64,000 bases of DNA from positions 682,001 through 746,000 of the forward strand of contig JAMSLZ010000008.1 of assembly GCA_026027325.1 (NCBI GenBank), in the 5' to 3' direction. This DNA is from Actinomucor elegans (taxonomy: Eukaryota; Mucoromycota; Mucoromycetes; Mucorales; Mucoraceae). Under the pieces are notes generated by a model. It ran no database searches. It had not been told where the DNA came from and saw nothing but the letters and a program-made list of their open reading frames with translations. Made by a program: the position numbers and the translations under genes. Numbering within the stretch: position 1 is the stretch's first letter; every line of letters starts with the position of its first letter. Of the stretch, positions 22,722 through 35,035 are shown in pieces.

Positions 22722-23893
22722 ATGGATGCGTCATATGAAAGAAATATTGCTGACGTGTTAACCACGGTTATCTCTAATGTTATTACTATGGTACTACTTG
22801 GCACAATGGTGGGCATTAAGGATGAAGACATCAGTGATGATCATTTGTTGAAAAAAAAAGATGATATCACTAGCTATATAGGATCACTTTTTCTTCTATT
22901 AGTCGTGCCTATTGGATTTGTCAGTAATGCAGCAAATTCTTTATGCTATTTAATCAGGAAAATGTCTGAAGGCAAGCCATACAAGTATATCCGCCTATTG
23001 TCCGAAGCAAGATACTTTATCGGCTATGACCTCCAGTACAAATTTGTTCTTGATCAAAAAGACGGTAAGCGAAGAAAATTACAGCGTACATATGAAGGAT
23101 AGTAAAACCAACATAGACGACGCGTCAGTAAATTGTGTTGCTAAATTCGATACTAATGAAAACAATATAGATAGTGCTCAACTGCCAATGCTATGGCTTC
23201 CAAAATACTGGCCAAAAAAAGTCGAAAAAGTGCGAGGCAATCCTAGATTATTGACTCTCCCAGATAAAAAATATATCAGTAGCCCAGACTTTGATGGGTT
23301 TTATTGTATGAAAAGTAGTATGGGTTGCTTATTTGGTGCTGTTCAGTGTATTTCAGGAGTAATAATCTCATGTATGCGCTTACAAAATATTAATACGATG
23401 CACACAATGGATATCTTATCAATGTTCACAAGTTATTTACTGCTATGTATGGTAATATACGCAACTTGTGATCCAGGTTACTATTGCAAACCAGTTGTAT
23501 GTATACCTTTAATGGAATGGGAAACATACCAGAAACTCGACGATAGATTGTCACATCCGAAATTGCGCTTGTATATTCATTCATTTTTTGACAAAAAAAG
23601 GGGGGTGGATATTAATCTTTGTTCTCTTATCAATACCGATATGTTTAATGATGGTGCTGCTGATTTATATCAACAAAAACGATATATTGCTCTTGTCATT
23701 AAGCACTGTTTGGGTATTATTTGCGACGGCAGTTACTCCTTTGAAAAGATTGCTGTTTCCATTCTTTGATAGTCACCTTCTTCAAGGAGCAATTGTACTG
23801 GGTTTATATATTACACTGATAGTTTGCTCTTGCTTAAATGCTTCGCCCGAACAAAAATACCCAAGTAATATAAATTGGTTGCCTCATTTCTAA
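22722..23893 (+). pseudogene. Multi-pass membrane protein of unknown family, frameshifted
   Basis: Three overlapping frames make one protein-like product with about seven hydrophobic segments. The first frame (22722 onward) holds two: VITMVLLGTMVGI and GSLFLLLVVPIGFV. The second frame carries the middle part, with a KYWPKKVEKVRGNPRLL block. The change from frame one to two can be an intron (23036-23084, GTACAA...ACAG) or a frameshift. The change from two to three happens at a homopolymer A7G6 tract (about 23591-23604) and has no splice signals: deleting one base there restores a continuous frame into WILIFVLLSIPICLMMVLL. It is therefore either a recent pseudogene or a one-base error in the sequence. 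I do not recognise the family. The final stop is at 23891-23893. Confidence 0.5.
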
Positions 23894-26181
23894 ATCTTAC
23901 CAGCACGAGCAACCCATATAAATTTTATCTGCTTCAAGTGCCACCCTCCCCCAAATGAACCAAGCTATACTTTAATAAACAGTCTTTAATCTGCGTATTT
24001 TACTGTATATTAACATAAACCGATGTTAAAAGTAACAAGTTGCGAACACTTATCGTTCATCGAAATAGCAAAATAATGTCTAGATCAATGAGTGGGTATT
24101 ACAATGACTTTTGAACAAAATATAAATAAAGCAGCTCTCATTTTAACGAATTATTCAATATATATATGTATAGTAACGTTTCAAACATATAGTGTTGTGA
24201 TTCCATTTCTTTAGTCACTAGAACAAAATTAAGTCCTGCCTCCAAGGCATATCCAAATCCTAACTATCGAAGGTGTTCAGTAATATTGGTTGAATCATAA
24301 CTCTGCACCATGTACAAAGCTACAGAACAAAAAGCAAAAACAAAAAAATGATGACTTCCTCTATTTGAGGATATTGAGAAAGCATATTTGGGCACTAAAA
24401 CTAACTTTGGTCGAAAACTCCTTCAACAAATGATAACTGCATTCTCAGTTTTTATTCTAGAGATTTTTGTGTTGATCAGCACCATAAACTTGTACATCTG
24501 TCGAAACTTGGCATAATTTACGTTTTCCATATACAAAAGCTTCTTTTTGATGCGTCTGTATTAGATCATTATAAAATCTGGAACGAACAGACATAAACAG
24601 GTCAAACGAGTTTGTGTCATAAGGTGTGATGTAATTGATGCTTAATGGCATTGCTCATGCATATATATCTACAAGCACATAATTTTGTTAGATGATGATT
24701 CAATGCATGGATAAGAAAGTCACACTTCATTGGTAAAAAAAAAAAAAAGATAGATAGAAAAAGTAGAAGTATATATAGCTTTATTCTGTATATAGAACCG
24801 TATCATGATATTATATAAGGTATATTGGGCAGTGCTTAGCAAACGCTTAGTACTTGAAACGCCTTTATTGAAATAGATATTTTAAAGTAACACATCTCAT
24901 CTTTTGGAATGAAGAGGGTATTTTTGGTCCATGACTTGTTCTCAGTCAACTTCTGTTTTGATAGTGAGACCCAATAATGATAATTGAAGAATGCTCTAGA
25001 TTTAGAGGCAGCAGCTTCCCGTTTTAATATATAAGCCTTATTTACAGGGCTAAGGAGCCTTCGATCCAGCACTTGAAATGAGTTTGGATAGGTTGGCAAG
25101 TTTAGGCCGCCTCGTATATTTTAGAAAGGGATAACCGTCAGTATTTACTTGTCATGAAAAGAAAGTTTTGTAGAGAAGTGAAAAATTAAAACACTTCCCT
25201 TTTATACCTCAATAGTCATTATCCTACCTGTGAATCATTGTTCTACGTGAAAGATAAATATACAGTTATACACAGTTATAAGACGCGTTGCACTCTGATA
25301 TGACATAAAAAAAATCTATATCTAACGTTTTTGGGTTGAAGGTTGTACGGCTCACAATGCATTCATAACCATTTTAAAGTAGGAACTTTCCAGAATGAAC
25401 CAAAGGAAAGACTTCTTATGCAACATGTTTATTAGCTTGTATTGCATGAATTTTGCTCGAACTTTGTGTTACAAAAATTGTTCCTGGGCTTATCTTTTTC
25501 CGTATACCTTCTTGGAACGTAAAAAAAGCAAAGACAAGGATGGAGTTAACAGGATACTGGCATTTAGCTGTATGGATTTTGGAGCAAATTAATCTAGGAA
25601 GTATGAACCCAAGAAAGACAAGGTAAAGGGAGGGAGGTCAGTGTGGAAAGGGTGATCAAGTTTATAGAGTGGCGCATATTGTAAGCCAACGAAGAAACCA
25701 AGGGAATGGATGGCGTCAAATTTTCAAGTTTTTTTTTTTTCAGCTTTAAACGCTCGTTATTATTGCGAAATTAAATCTAAGCAATCAACATTGTGTCAAG
25801 AAATTTTTTTAAACAAAGTATAAAATAACACCTGCACCATTCGACACACAACAGAATGCTGTACAAATTTTGTTAAGCATAGTAAATTGAGAAAGCGGAC
25901 ATAGTATATGCCTTCATATCAATTGTTTCTGGTATAAATAAAATAGTAAGGGCTTGGTTCACAATACAACTACATTCAATATCTTTTAAAATATACTTGT
26001 ATATTTTTTCTTTTCAAAAAAAAAAGGAATTGACCAAATATTGCAAAGTAAAGTAGAATTGACATCATTATTTTTGCAAAGGATTGCATAAATGATATAA
26101 AGGTGCATTTATATATACATATAGATTTAGAGGCAGTTTGGTTGCTAATGATAAAGTATAATAGATAGATATATAAATAAC
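23894..26181. other. Spacer downstream of the membrane protein
   Basis: Two short minus-strand frames (24457-24651, 64 codons; 24836-25099, 87 codons) have fairly protein-like composition, but no known motif and no linking splice sites I could defend. A and T tracts are frequent. The right end is the 3' flank of the SulP gene. Confidence 0.4.
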
Positions 26182-28659
26182 TTAGGATGAAGAATCATCA
26201 TCCTCCAAGGTATGACTAATAGGGAATGACGTGTAGACTATGTCCTGTTCGATAGATTGAATGGCATCAGTTATGTTTTCGAAATAAAAATGTGCCCCAA
26301 TAAGATCTAGTATGCCTGCACGGTTAATGAGAGGCATTGCATGCGGATGCCCATTAACTAATAGTACGTTCACTCTCTGTTCATGATAAGATTCAATGAT
26401 CTCATATAAGATCTGCACAGCGCTAAGAAACGGCGTTATGATCGGCTATCTAGAGTATAGTTCTGCGCCTTTTTTTTTTTTTTTTTTTTTTTTTTTACCT
26501 TGCATCAATATATTCCATACCACCAATATCCAGCACAACGAAAGCGAGATGGTTTCTACGAGGCTGTTCTGAGGGATGCACTGCCATATCCCCAAACTGC
26601 TCCAATCTTCTTAACCTATCTTTTAATTGACCTATCAATGAATCGTGAGTATAGTGTGCACTTTTGAGAAGATGTCATCTTTCGTACCTGTATTAGAAAA
26701 ATTCAACGGCTCTTCGATCCTGACAATCAAGATATCCTTTAAATGTTCTACGACTTCTTTAGAGTCGTGTATTGGCTTGAATTCATAGGATGTTTCCTTG
26801 ACTCTTCCCTATTTAAAGAATATATCCATTCAACAAAGAGAACATATGTGCACGCTTTTTTTTGCTAGCCTACCAATATAGTAATACGGGGATAACTTGA
26901 TTGTTTTACAGTAATGATCAAGCTAAACATGACAGCTACAGCCGTACCTACTTCTAGCGAAAAGAACATAGTCGTGATAAAGGTAGTGGCCATTAAAGCA
27001 ACGTCTTTCCATGCACGCACTTGCCACATAAACTTCAAATCATGAGGCAATTCACGTAGTAAAGCAAGAACAGCCATAAAAATGATACTACTTAGCGCTG
27101 CAGTAGGCAAATAAAATAGCTGAGGCAAGAAACACGCAGTGACTATAATACAAGTAACACCAGATAAAAGGCCGGACAACTGGGTTTTTGGTTTGACTGA
27201 TTCATGAACTTTGCTTCTAGGAAACTAAAATAAGCAGGAGTTTTTTTATATACAAAATAGAGTTAGAGCATATTAGTTTGCATCACAAAGAACAGTTTTA
27301 CTATATTAACGTACAGATCCAAATGCAGGAAAACATTGAAAGAAGCCACCAAAAACGTTAGCAATGCCGAGTGCAACCAGCTCACGATTTGCGCTGACAA
27401 AATAATTATGTCTTCTAGCGAATGATTTCGCAGCTGCTATGGATTCTACAAAGCCAATAATAGTAATAATGGCAGCATTTACAATAATAGCCTTGATATC
27501 GACGTCATGAGGTAAACGAGGCATGGAAGGGAAAGGCAAGGGCAGATTAAAAGTGGACGTGGATCCTCCAACTTGACCCAGTACATCTAATCCTGCCTGA
27601 TCAAGCCGACCTATGCGACAGACAGTAATACTTGTGATTACAACCACCAAAACTTCGGGCACTCGATTCACCCAACCTAGATGATGACGTTGTTTGAGAT
27701 AAGGCGTACAGACCAACACGGTCAAGATTGTTGCCGAGAAAGCCGAAGTAAGTGGATGAGCATATCGAATGTGTGAGCCTAAAAATAAGAGCCGCTGTAT
27801 GGTGGTGGAATCTGGCGTCAGTCCTATTTTTGTAGCCATGTCACCTAAACCTAATAATAGGATGAATTGCTGTACAAGTACTACAACACCGACAGCGGTG
27901 ATGAAACCACGTAAAAGAGCGCGACTCATCAAACTATCCAAAAATCCAAATCTCAATAAGCCGAGTGCCAAGGTAAAAAGGCCGACAAAGAAGGCAGTGA
28001 GGCTAGCAATGGCTGCAGCTGCTTCTGGGTCGAATGGATGTCTAGCAGCTGCTTGTTGGTGCGCGATACCTGAGCCGATGATCAATGAAACAGTTGCTTC
28101 TGGTCCTACCGAGAGTTGTCTATATAACAACAATATCATTTATAAGGACCGGATCTTGTATTACTACTAATAAAAATGCACTTACGGTGACATGCCCAAA
28201 CAAGCGTAAATGAAGGTGGTGATCGTAACTGTATAAAGGCCATGAATTGCAGGCAACCTACAAAGAGCGGTTGCATAGGACAGTGCTTGAGGTATAAACA
28301 GAGCAGACAAGGATAATCCAGATAGGACATCTTGATAAAAATTTTGACGCTTATAGTGCGGTAACCATTGGAGAATAGGCAGGTAGTACTTGGAACGTGT
28401 ATTGAGAGTAGGCCAAAAGCCATTATCGGACTCTGTTTTAATCTGATCGGAAGGTACTAGATGATATTATTATTAAAGGAATGGAACTCTCTTTTTTTTC
28501 ATATGTATTTATATTACTAGTTGATGTTCTTTTTCCACTGGTGGATGAAGATGATGCTATAGCATCGTCTTCTGGCTGTATAGAACGATAGTCTGACGTA
28601 TGGTTTTCTTTTGGGGACAAGTATGTTGATTCATCAGTGGCGGTTGATTGGTAACTCAC
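26182..28659 (-). CDS. SulP (SLC26-type) sulfate/anion transporter with STAS domain
   Basis: Seven exons on the minus strand: 28659-28518, 28456-28186, 28119-27315, 27224-26874, 26808-26688, 26631-26499 and 26422-26182. They give 687 residues. A Ser/Thr-rich N-terminal tail (about 60 residues) precedes the membrane core. The core starts at QDVLSGLSLSALFIPQALSY, the SulP signature region, followed by GLYT and LSVGPEATVSL, with about 10-14 hydrophobic helices. A cytosolic STAS domain ends the protein (about 560-680), with VVLDIGGMEYIDASAVQIL at its core. Substrate is probably sulfate or another oxyanion; plasma-membrane and vacuolar members cannot be separated here. The sixth intron has a pure T run of about 28 on the plus strand. 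The start lies 454 bp from the divergent Cdc4-like gene. Confidence 0.92.
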
Positions 28660-29113
28660 TGTACTACAGTCATCGTCTACTATAAATACAGATGAGTGTG
28701 CTTCATCTGTACGAGTTATACGGAGTTAGAACTGGTTCCACGCATTAACCAAGCACCCATATATAGGCTATTGCTTTTTGTTTAATACCTTTAATAAAGA
28801 AGGGCGGATTGTCTTGAAGGTACATTGTATTGTGAGTAGTGTAAAGAGAAAGGAATAAGAGATTGAAGGTTTTCTTTTTATATGTATGATAACTAATAAT
28901 AATACCAATAATAATGAAATAGGGGTCTATAGTTAATAGTGTGCATTCAAACCCGTATATAATGTCATATCACTGCTTTAGGGTATCAGAAGGAGTTTCT
29001 TTTTTAAACCAATATAATGAGCTTGTGGCTTATTATTAATCACGCAAGGGAATCCACAGACAGTGATTCGTCTTTTTCTCTTTTTTTTCTCTTTTTCTTT
29101 ATACTTTTCTACC
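28660..29113. promoter_or_regulatory. Shared divergent promoter region, SulP / Cdc4-like
   Basis: A 454-bp interval separates two head-to-head start codons. It is CT-rich immediately before the plus-strand ATG and purine-rich before the minus-strand one. No single TATA element is convincing. Confidence 0.45.
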
Positions 29114-30853
29114 ATGGATATATGCTCTACTGAGGATATCTCACCACCCGCTACTCCACCCAATTTTAACTTTTCATCTTCTTCACATACTCCAGTTCCA
29201 ACTCATAGTCGGCCTACACAAAGACTGAGAACTTCCTTTAATGAGTTCTCTGCTGTACACGAGTTCTCGTTTGACGAAGACCAGTTATCCCACTTGCGTC
29301 ATTTGAAGCAGTCATTCCAACAACTCACACCACAACAAAAGCAGTTTCTATTATATGAAATCATCAACAGTTGTGATAATTCTCAACTCACTTACCTCAA
29401 CAACCTTATCGCTCCTCGCCTCAAAATTGACTTTTTAAAAGAACTGCCTATTGAGATATCACTACATATTCTAACCTTTATTGATGATCCCAAGACACTA
29501 GCTCGGGCTGCTACGGTTTCGACCTTGTGGAACTCACTATTAAAAGATGAAGCAACGTGGAAATCGCTCTGTATGAAGCACCAATACCGCCGACGTAACT
29601 CAAGTATATGCGGCGGAGAACTATTAGAACCACCGAGTCAACGCCGAAACTTTTCTTATCGAGAATATTTTAAACGCAAATATAATATTGCTGCTGCCTG
29701 GGCCCATGGTGGCAAAGTCAAGACTGTTGAGGATGGATTTGGCGATGGCCTAGTGACTTCTTTACAATATGATGAAAAATATATCGTGGTGGGTTGCGAT
29801 AATCATCGAATTGAGGTGTTCGATACAAACACCGCCGAAAAAGTACGCACTTTGGAAGGCCATGAAGGTGGTGTTTGGGCATTACAGTTTAAAGGTGGTG
29901 AAAAACATGATCCAGAACGTATTTTAGTGACTGGAGGATGTGATAGGTACGTTATAATACTGTAGGGCTCTTGCCCAATTTTTTTTTTTTCCTTGTATTT
30001 TAACAAAAACTACTCTAGGGATGTACGGGTCTGGAACCTTAATACAGGTGAACTACGTCACACTTTGCGCGGCCATAACTCTACTGTACGTTGTTTGCGT
30101 ATGAAAGATAAGCGCATTGCAGTAACTGGCTCGAGAGATACTACAATGCGAGTTTGGGATATTCAAAGAGGAGTCGTGTTACATACACTCTTGGGCCATC
30201 AAGCCAGCGTTCGGTGTATGGAAATTAGCGGCAATATTGTCGTATCTGGTTCATATGATTCAACCGCTAGGGTTTGGGATATGCGCACTGGCGCATGTCT
30301 TCATGTACTTGCAGGCCATTATACGCAGATCTATGCTATTGCTTTTGACGGTCATAAAGTAGTAACAGGTTCCTTGGATTCTAACATTCGCGTTTGGTCT
30401 GCTGAAACTGGACAATGTCTTGCTACCTTGCATGGTCATACATCACTTGTTGGACAACTTCAATTATCAGGTTCTACATTAGTGAGCGGTGGATCCGATG
30501 GTTGTTTACGTGTTTGGGATCTTCAACATTATGAATGCATACAACAGATATCTGCCCATGATAACTCAGTGACATGTCTTCAATTTGATGATCGTCGTAT
30601 GGTTAGTGCTGGCAATGATGGACGTATCAAATTATGGGATATTAAGCAAGGAAGATTGATTCGTAACTTTACCTTGCCTGCAAAAACTGTTTGGAAGATC
30701 CAGTTTTCAGATACAAAGGCGGTTGTTTTGATGCAACGTAGAAGGTCTACTAGTTCCGATGAAGGCAAAACGGTAATGGAAGTACACGATTTTGATATTG
30801 GTGAAATTGAAGATTATACGCCCAGTTCAACTGAAATGATTATTGATACCTAA
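29114..30853 (+). CDS. cdc4: F-box WD40 protein, Cdc4/FBXW7 type (SCF substrate receptor)
   Basis: Two exons, 29114-29946 and 30019-30853, give 555 residues. It is the substrate-recognition subunit of an SCF ubiquitin ligase that binds phosphodegrons. A helical dimerisation-type segment (LTPQQKQFLLYEII...) precedes the F-box (about 107-153: LKELPIEISLHILTFI ... WKSLC). The WD40 propeller then shows repeated GSRDTTMRVWDI, GSYDSTARVWDM, GSLDSNIRVWSA and AGNDGRIKLWDI blades. The layout and the C-terminal VVLMQRRRS...VHDFD match FBXW7/Cdc4 better than Met30 or beta-TrCP. I chose ATG 29114 (ACCATGG context) over the upstream in-frame codon at 29063, whose extension is only Phe/Leu-rich leader translation. 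The intron splits the first propeller blade. The N-terminal region is much shorter than in yeast Cdc4. Confidence 0.92.
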
Positions 30854-30986
30854 AGACAGCCCTCTGCATTTTGAACTTTCTTTCACTCTTACTCTCTTTT
30901 GTTTTATTATTTAATAGTATTATACGCAGTTCATCTATTCACTCCTTTCTTTTTTATTTACTTGTACACACCTTTTTTTCTTTATA

Positions 30987-30992
30987 AATAAA
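30987..30992 (+). terminator. Poly(A) signal of the Cdc4-like gene
   Basis: AATAAA lies about 134 bp after the stop codon in a T- then A-rich stretch, as expected for 3' end formation. Confidence 0.45.
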
Positions 30993-31800
30993 AATAAAAA
31001 AACATTATAATTCCTTCTAGTACATTTGATTCTTGGTTTAAAGTTACTTTATATAACAAGAGATTTCGAAGAGATCTAAAGTTCTTTTGAATGCAGCAAC
31101 TTGTTCCGAACATGAACTACCCCATCTGGATTGACAGCTTGACTGTAGTTGACCGCGATCTTATGACAAAATAACATTTTAGACTCAGATATTGAAGTAG
31201 GATACCACTGAAAAAAATGAAAATGATTCACTATAAGACAGAGAGAGCTCACTTTTACTTTTTCATAGACAAAGGTTCTATAATATATGCTATCCTTTCT
31301 CATTATACGAATCATGTAAATGTATAATTATAAAACTGATGCTCTAGAATACTTGAATATTTTGGCGGAGCTTTGTAGCTTCTGTTTCGGCGTTTTGAAC
31401 ATGACAAAAGTGCATTTATTTAAAATAATAGTTTGATATCTACAGGCTATCCGCAACCAAAGCTATTATAGTAATCGCTTGGCTCATTGGATGAACCACA
31501 GAAACTTGAATAGTGTTTTACAGAAATTTGTCACGGTATGTCATGGTGGCGGCGGACTTCATATTTAATCATCGAACGCCAATAAAATCAAAGTATCTGA
31601 GCACCTGCAAAATGACGTGTATACAGAGATCTTGATATGGTACATTATACATGAGTTATAACTCTGCAAAAGTATTATGTAATACTCGACCATGTATTTA
31701 TTCAATAAGTTATAATAGATATTGTGTAGTAAGTAAAGTAAAAAAGTAGATTAAAGGTAGTAAGTAGTTATTATGAGCATTACTGCTATTATTATTATTA
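30993..31800. other. Convergent spacer between Cdc4-like and Sso1-like genes
   Basis: 3' flanks of two convergent genes. A 79-codon minus-strand frame (31076-31315) has no recognisable feature. Nothing else is visible. Confidence 0.45.
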
Positions 31801-33393
31801 TTACTGTTGGTTAGCATTGTTATTGTTACTGCTGCCACCGCCAACGCCCTAAGGAATGTGATAAGTAATGGGTAAATTATAATTCAAACGTGTACTTACA
31901 GGGTGATCGAAAGCAAACCACCAAACGAGAATAGCAATGACTACTGCAAGGATAATAGTAATAATGAAACAGCACCATTTTTTCTAAAACAACGACAACA
32001 ACAAAAAAAAACTTAATAGCTGTGGTTATTTAAACATATAAAACTTACAGCACGAGTGGATCTGGCGAGAACAATGGCTTTATTGACTTGCTTTACGCCT
32101 TGTTCCAAGTCACCTTGTGCATTTTGAGCGTGTTCTTCCACTTGATCAAGTGTTTCGCCTTGTTGTTCTACCATCATTTGCATATCTTCAAACAACTGTG
32201 CTAATTCCTATAATATATTTGTGTTAGTATTATACAACCATGTTATATAACCAAATCTTACAAAAATTGTCTTTTGAATTCTCTTGATATCATCATGTCG
32301 AGTCGTTACTTCTGTCAAGACTGCCTTGGCTTGACCGGATCGACTATTTTGCATCAACTAAGATTAAATGACTATTAGACACAAACTACAAGTGCATACA
32401 GTATGTAATCTTACGCTTTGAGCAAAAATTTGGTTTCCTTGATCCGAGTAGATAATTTCATCCAATTCTTCATCCGTAACATCTTGCTTCACTATATGAA
32501 ACTGTCAGCTTATACATGCAATGGAATTTTACGTGCCTACGTACCAATCTTAATCTGTCTTTCAACTCTTTGACGGTACTTTTGACTGAAAGTGTTTTCT
32601 ACATCTTTGTAACGTTGAATACAAGTGATGAATTCCTTTTTGACTCTAGAAGCCTATATATATACATATACATGACATGTTTACTATTTATATTGTGCCA
32701 AGAGTATATAGTGCGTACCTGAGCTCTTCTGATGTTTAAATCAGAATTTTTGGGGTGCTTTGCATTACTATTCTCAAGAGTTTGAATTCTATTCTTGATG
32801 TAGTTATTCATACTCGAAGTATCTTTGACAAATTGACTCAGTTGTGCTGAGTTTTGCTTCCATTGTTGTTCATTGATACTGACGAGAGAAGCATCATGTA
32901 ATTCACTGATAAGATCAATTTGACGATGAATAGTTTTAATGCTAGTCGAGATATCATCCACCTATTCAAATTGATGAGTTACTTATCCCTTCAAAAACTC
33001 CTTGTCTCCTCTTTTTCTTTTCTTGTACCTCTGCTAAATAGCCTTCCATCGTAGAGATATCAAATTGAGCTTCAGAGGCGACTTGTGACGTATGTCTAGT
33101 ATGCATTTCATAACTAGAAGGAGTAGATTCATAAGTGGTTGTGGTGGTAGTTTGATGTCTTTGATTTCCAGGTGTTCTAGCAGGTCCAAATGCATCCGTA
33201 CTGTCGATATTTTTTTTCTGGTTAGTTTTTTATGAATTTTCTCGAGAAATCACAGTGTACCTGTCTGAGCCGCCCTAAGAACAAATAATAATAAAAAATT
33301 AGTGTACATTAACTCTTTCTAATGTTTCTCATTTACTCGGAGATCTGCCATTCTATCTCGACTAATGGTATATCTAGAATTATTGTGACTCAT
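31801..33393 (-). CDS. sso1: Plasma-membrane syntaxin (Qa-SNARE), Sso1/syntaxin-1 type
   Basis: Ten exons on the minus strand: 33393-33337, 33274-33261, 33200-33029, 32961-32719, 32653-32545, 32491-32415, 32357-32262, 32207-32049, 31983-31900 and 31848-31801. They give 352 residues. Qa-SNAREs drive exocytic vesicle fusion with SNAP-25 and synaptobrevin partners. The order is a Ser/Thr/Gln-rich N-terminus, a three-helix Habc domain (about 85-210), and a SNARE helix (ELAQLFEDMQMMVEQQGETLDQVEEHAQN with the Qa central glutamine). A transmembrane segment (FIITIILAVVIAILVWWF) follows and then an unusual 23-residue lumenal/extracellular tail rich in Gly, Ser and Asn. Exon 2 is only 14 nt; it is required to keep the frame. 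The promoter side holds a strong GA repeat. Confidence 0.92.
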
Positions 33394-34165
33394 TTTTTTA
33401 GAACGGTTAAAATGGAGTATAAAAGAAAGAAAGAAAGAGAGAATAAAAAGGAGTATATAACAAGAGAGAGAGAGAGGGGGGGAAGAGCTTCTGTGTGCAA
33501 AATACTTGGCTTTTTTTTTTCATTGTTACACGTCAAGTTACAAGGCTCTTTTTTTGAGTACACATAATATACGGATAGCCAATGACGAAAATAAAATGAT
33601 CTACCTCGTCTTTTTTACCATATGAAAACATTATAAACTTAAATGAAGTTTCAATTTTTAGCACCATGTTGCTGCATGTAATTCGAATAAACCAAATCTT
33701 GTGTCACTCGTACTAAAACTGTCTTGTTAGTTTTGAAAATCAAAAAGCGGATAAAGAGGAATAGACTCTCGGTAAAAAGTGTATTTAATCATCGTAAGTT
33801 ATGTGATTGTATCACAAATTCTTTGATTGGTGATGATGGTGATCCTTCAGTATTCCGTGATACGTTTGGATTTTTACAAGTCAGCAGCGAGGCAGTGATC
33901 TCATTGTTTAAGCATCGTATCTTATAGAATGCTATTATATGATCAAGCGCGGAAGTAAATATACTATGAAGCACCTTCAAAGGACGCAACAGGAAAAGTA
34001 GCACGAGCACTTGTAAGTTGGGTATGACAGATGTATGAAGCCAATCACGGCTCATTATTGTTTCGGAATTAGATAATGTAGGGTGATATTTTATTATACA
34101 AAAGAGAGATTATTAATGAATTATATCGAGTTGGAAGGTTGGTATATGCGCTATTATGTATAATA
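33394..34165. other. Spacer with GA-rich tract, upstream of the syntaxin gene
   Basis: Plus-strand purine-rich sequence at about 33410-33485 includes (AG)n and a G7 run. It reads as a polypyrimidine promoter on the coding strand of the syntaxin. Two overlapping frames at 33724-34055 show no conserved motif. No gene is supported. Confidence 0.45.
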
Positions 34166-35035
34166 TTAATGGGCAGTAGGAGTGTCCATTGTACTTGCTG
34201 TTAATCCGCCAATAATAGGCATCATATTGGTCCTTGTTAACTTCTCAATAGGCGATATGTATTGATACTTTTGTTGCCATAATCCTCCAATTTCAGCAAC
34301 CGTATTCCGTTGTCCTTGCAAGGGCAATCTCGAACTGCTGGTATAGGATCTACCGTCGATCTGTCTGCGAGTAGGTCGACTATGTAAACTATCAAAAACT
34401 CGTTGTATCATTCGCTTTGGTTGACCCAAGAAATCATAAGCACATTCAAATCCCAAAGGTTCAATCCATCGTTCGCCGGGTCTGGCTTTTACAATATTTT
34501 CTGGCGTTTTTGAGACACGATAGGCGAAAAATAAACTGCTTTTTCGTTGTTTCAGGGCGTAGTGCTGCTGATGCAATCCAATTTCTTTGATATTCAAGGC
34601 CAAAGGCGATTTGATGAGATTGTGGACGAGTGAATCACTCAAATCAACAAAATCAGGCCCTACTAAACAGGCTTTGTAAAGTAACGGACGTCGTAGAAGT
34701 TTAGAAGTATACATGGGCACACTGGTGGGCTCCACAGGAGTAAACGCCAGCCTTGTTTCAGTTGCTTTGGTTAGTTTAAAATCTGTAGTGAATCGCCAGT
34801 GGTTCTCTTGATCGAAGCATAATCGTAAATGGCAATTATCCGCGTTTAAAAGCTTTTCAACGAGGATTGTGTTGGCCAGGGTACGAAGACGGTAATTAAG
34901 TAGACGCGCGATATTCAAAATATCAGGAATAGTGAGGTTTTGAAGAATGACTATGATAACTTCGTTTGGCAGATCAGATAAGCATCTACCTTGATTTGTA
35001 GAACTTTGTTTTGCATTAAAAACGGTGATTGGCAT
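34166..35035 (-). CDS. F-box protein of unknown substrate
   Basis: Single exon of 289 residues when started at the ATG at 35035, which has an A-rich leader (AAAAAAATG). An in-frame ATG at 35149 would add 38 residues of doubtful coding character. The F-box is at the N-terminus (about residues 19-65: LSDLPNEVIIVILQNLTIPDILNIA...) and would bind Skp1 in an SCF ligase. The remaining 220 residues show no WD40, LRR or Kelch repeats that I recognise. They contain basic stretches (RPTRRQIDGR) and a Ser/Thr-rich end. The substrate is unknown. There are no introns, unlike most neighbours. Confidence 0.72.
   Translation of the reverse strand: MPITVFNAKQSSTNQGRCLSDLPNEVIIVILQNLTIPDILNIARLLNYRLRTLANTILVEKLLNADNCHLRLCFDQENHWRFTTDFKLTKATETRLAFTPVEPTSVPMYTSKLLRRPLLYKACLVGPDFVDLSDSLVHNLIKSPLALNIKEIGLHQQHYALKQRKSSLFFAYRVSKTPENIVKARPGERWIEPLGFECAYDFLGQPKRMIQRVFDSLHSRPTRRQIDGRSYTSSSRLPLQGQRNTVAEIGGLWQQKYQYISPIEKLTRTNMMPIIGGLTASTMDTPTAH

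Noticed and set aside
27769..28170. A 133-codon plus-strand frame opposite the SulP gene
   Set aside because: It is antisense to transmembrane exon 3 of SulP, which carries the family signature.
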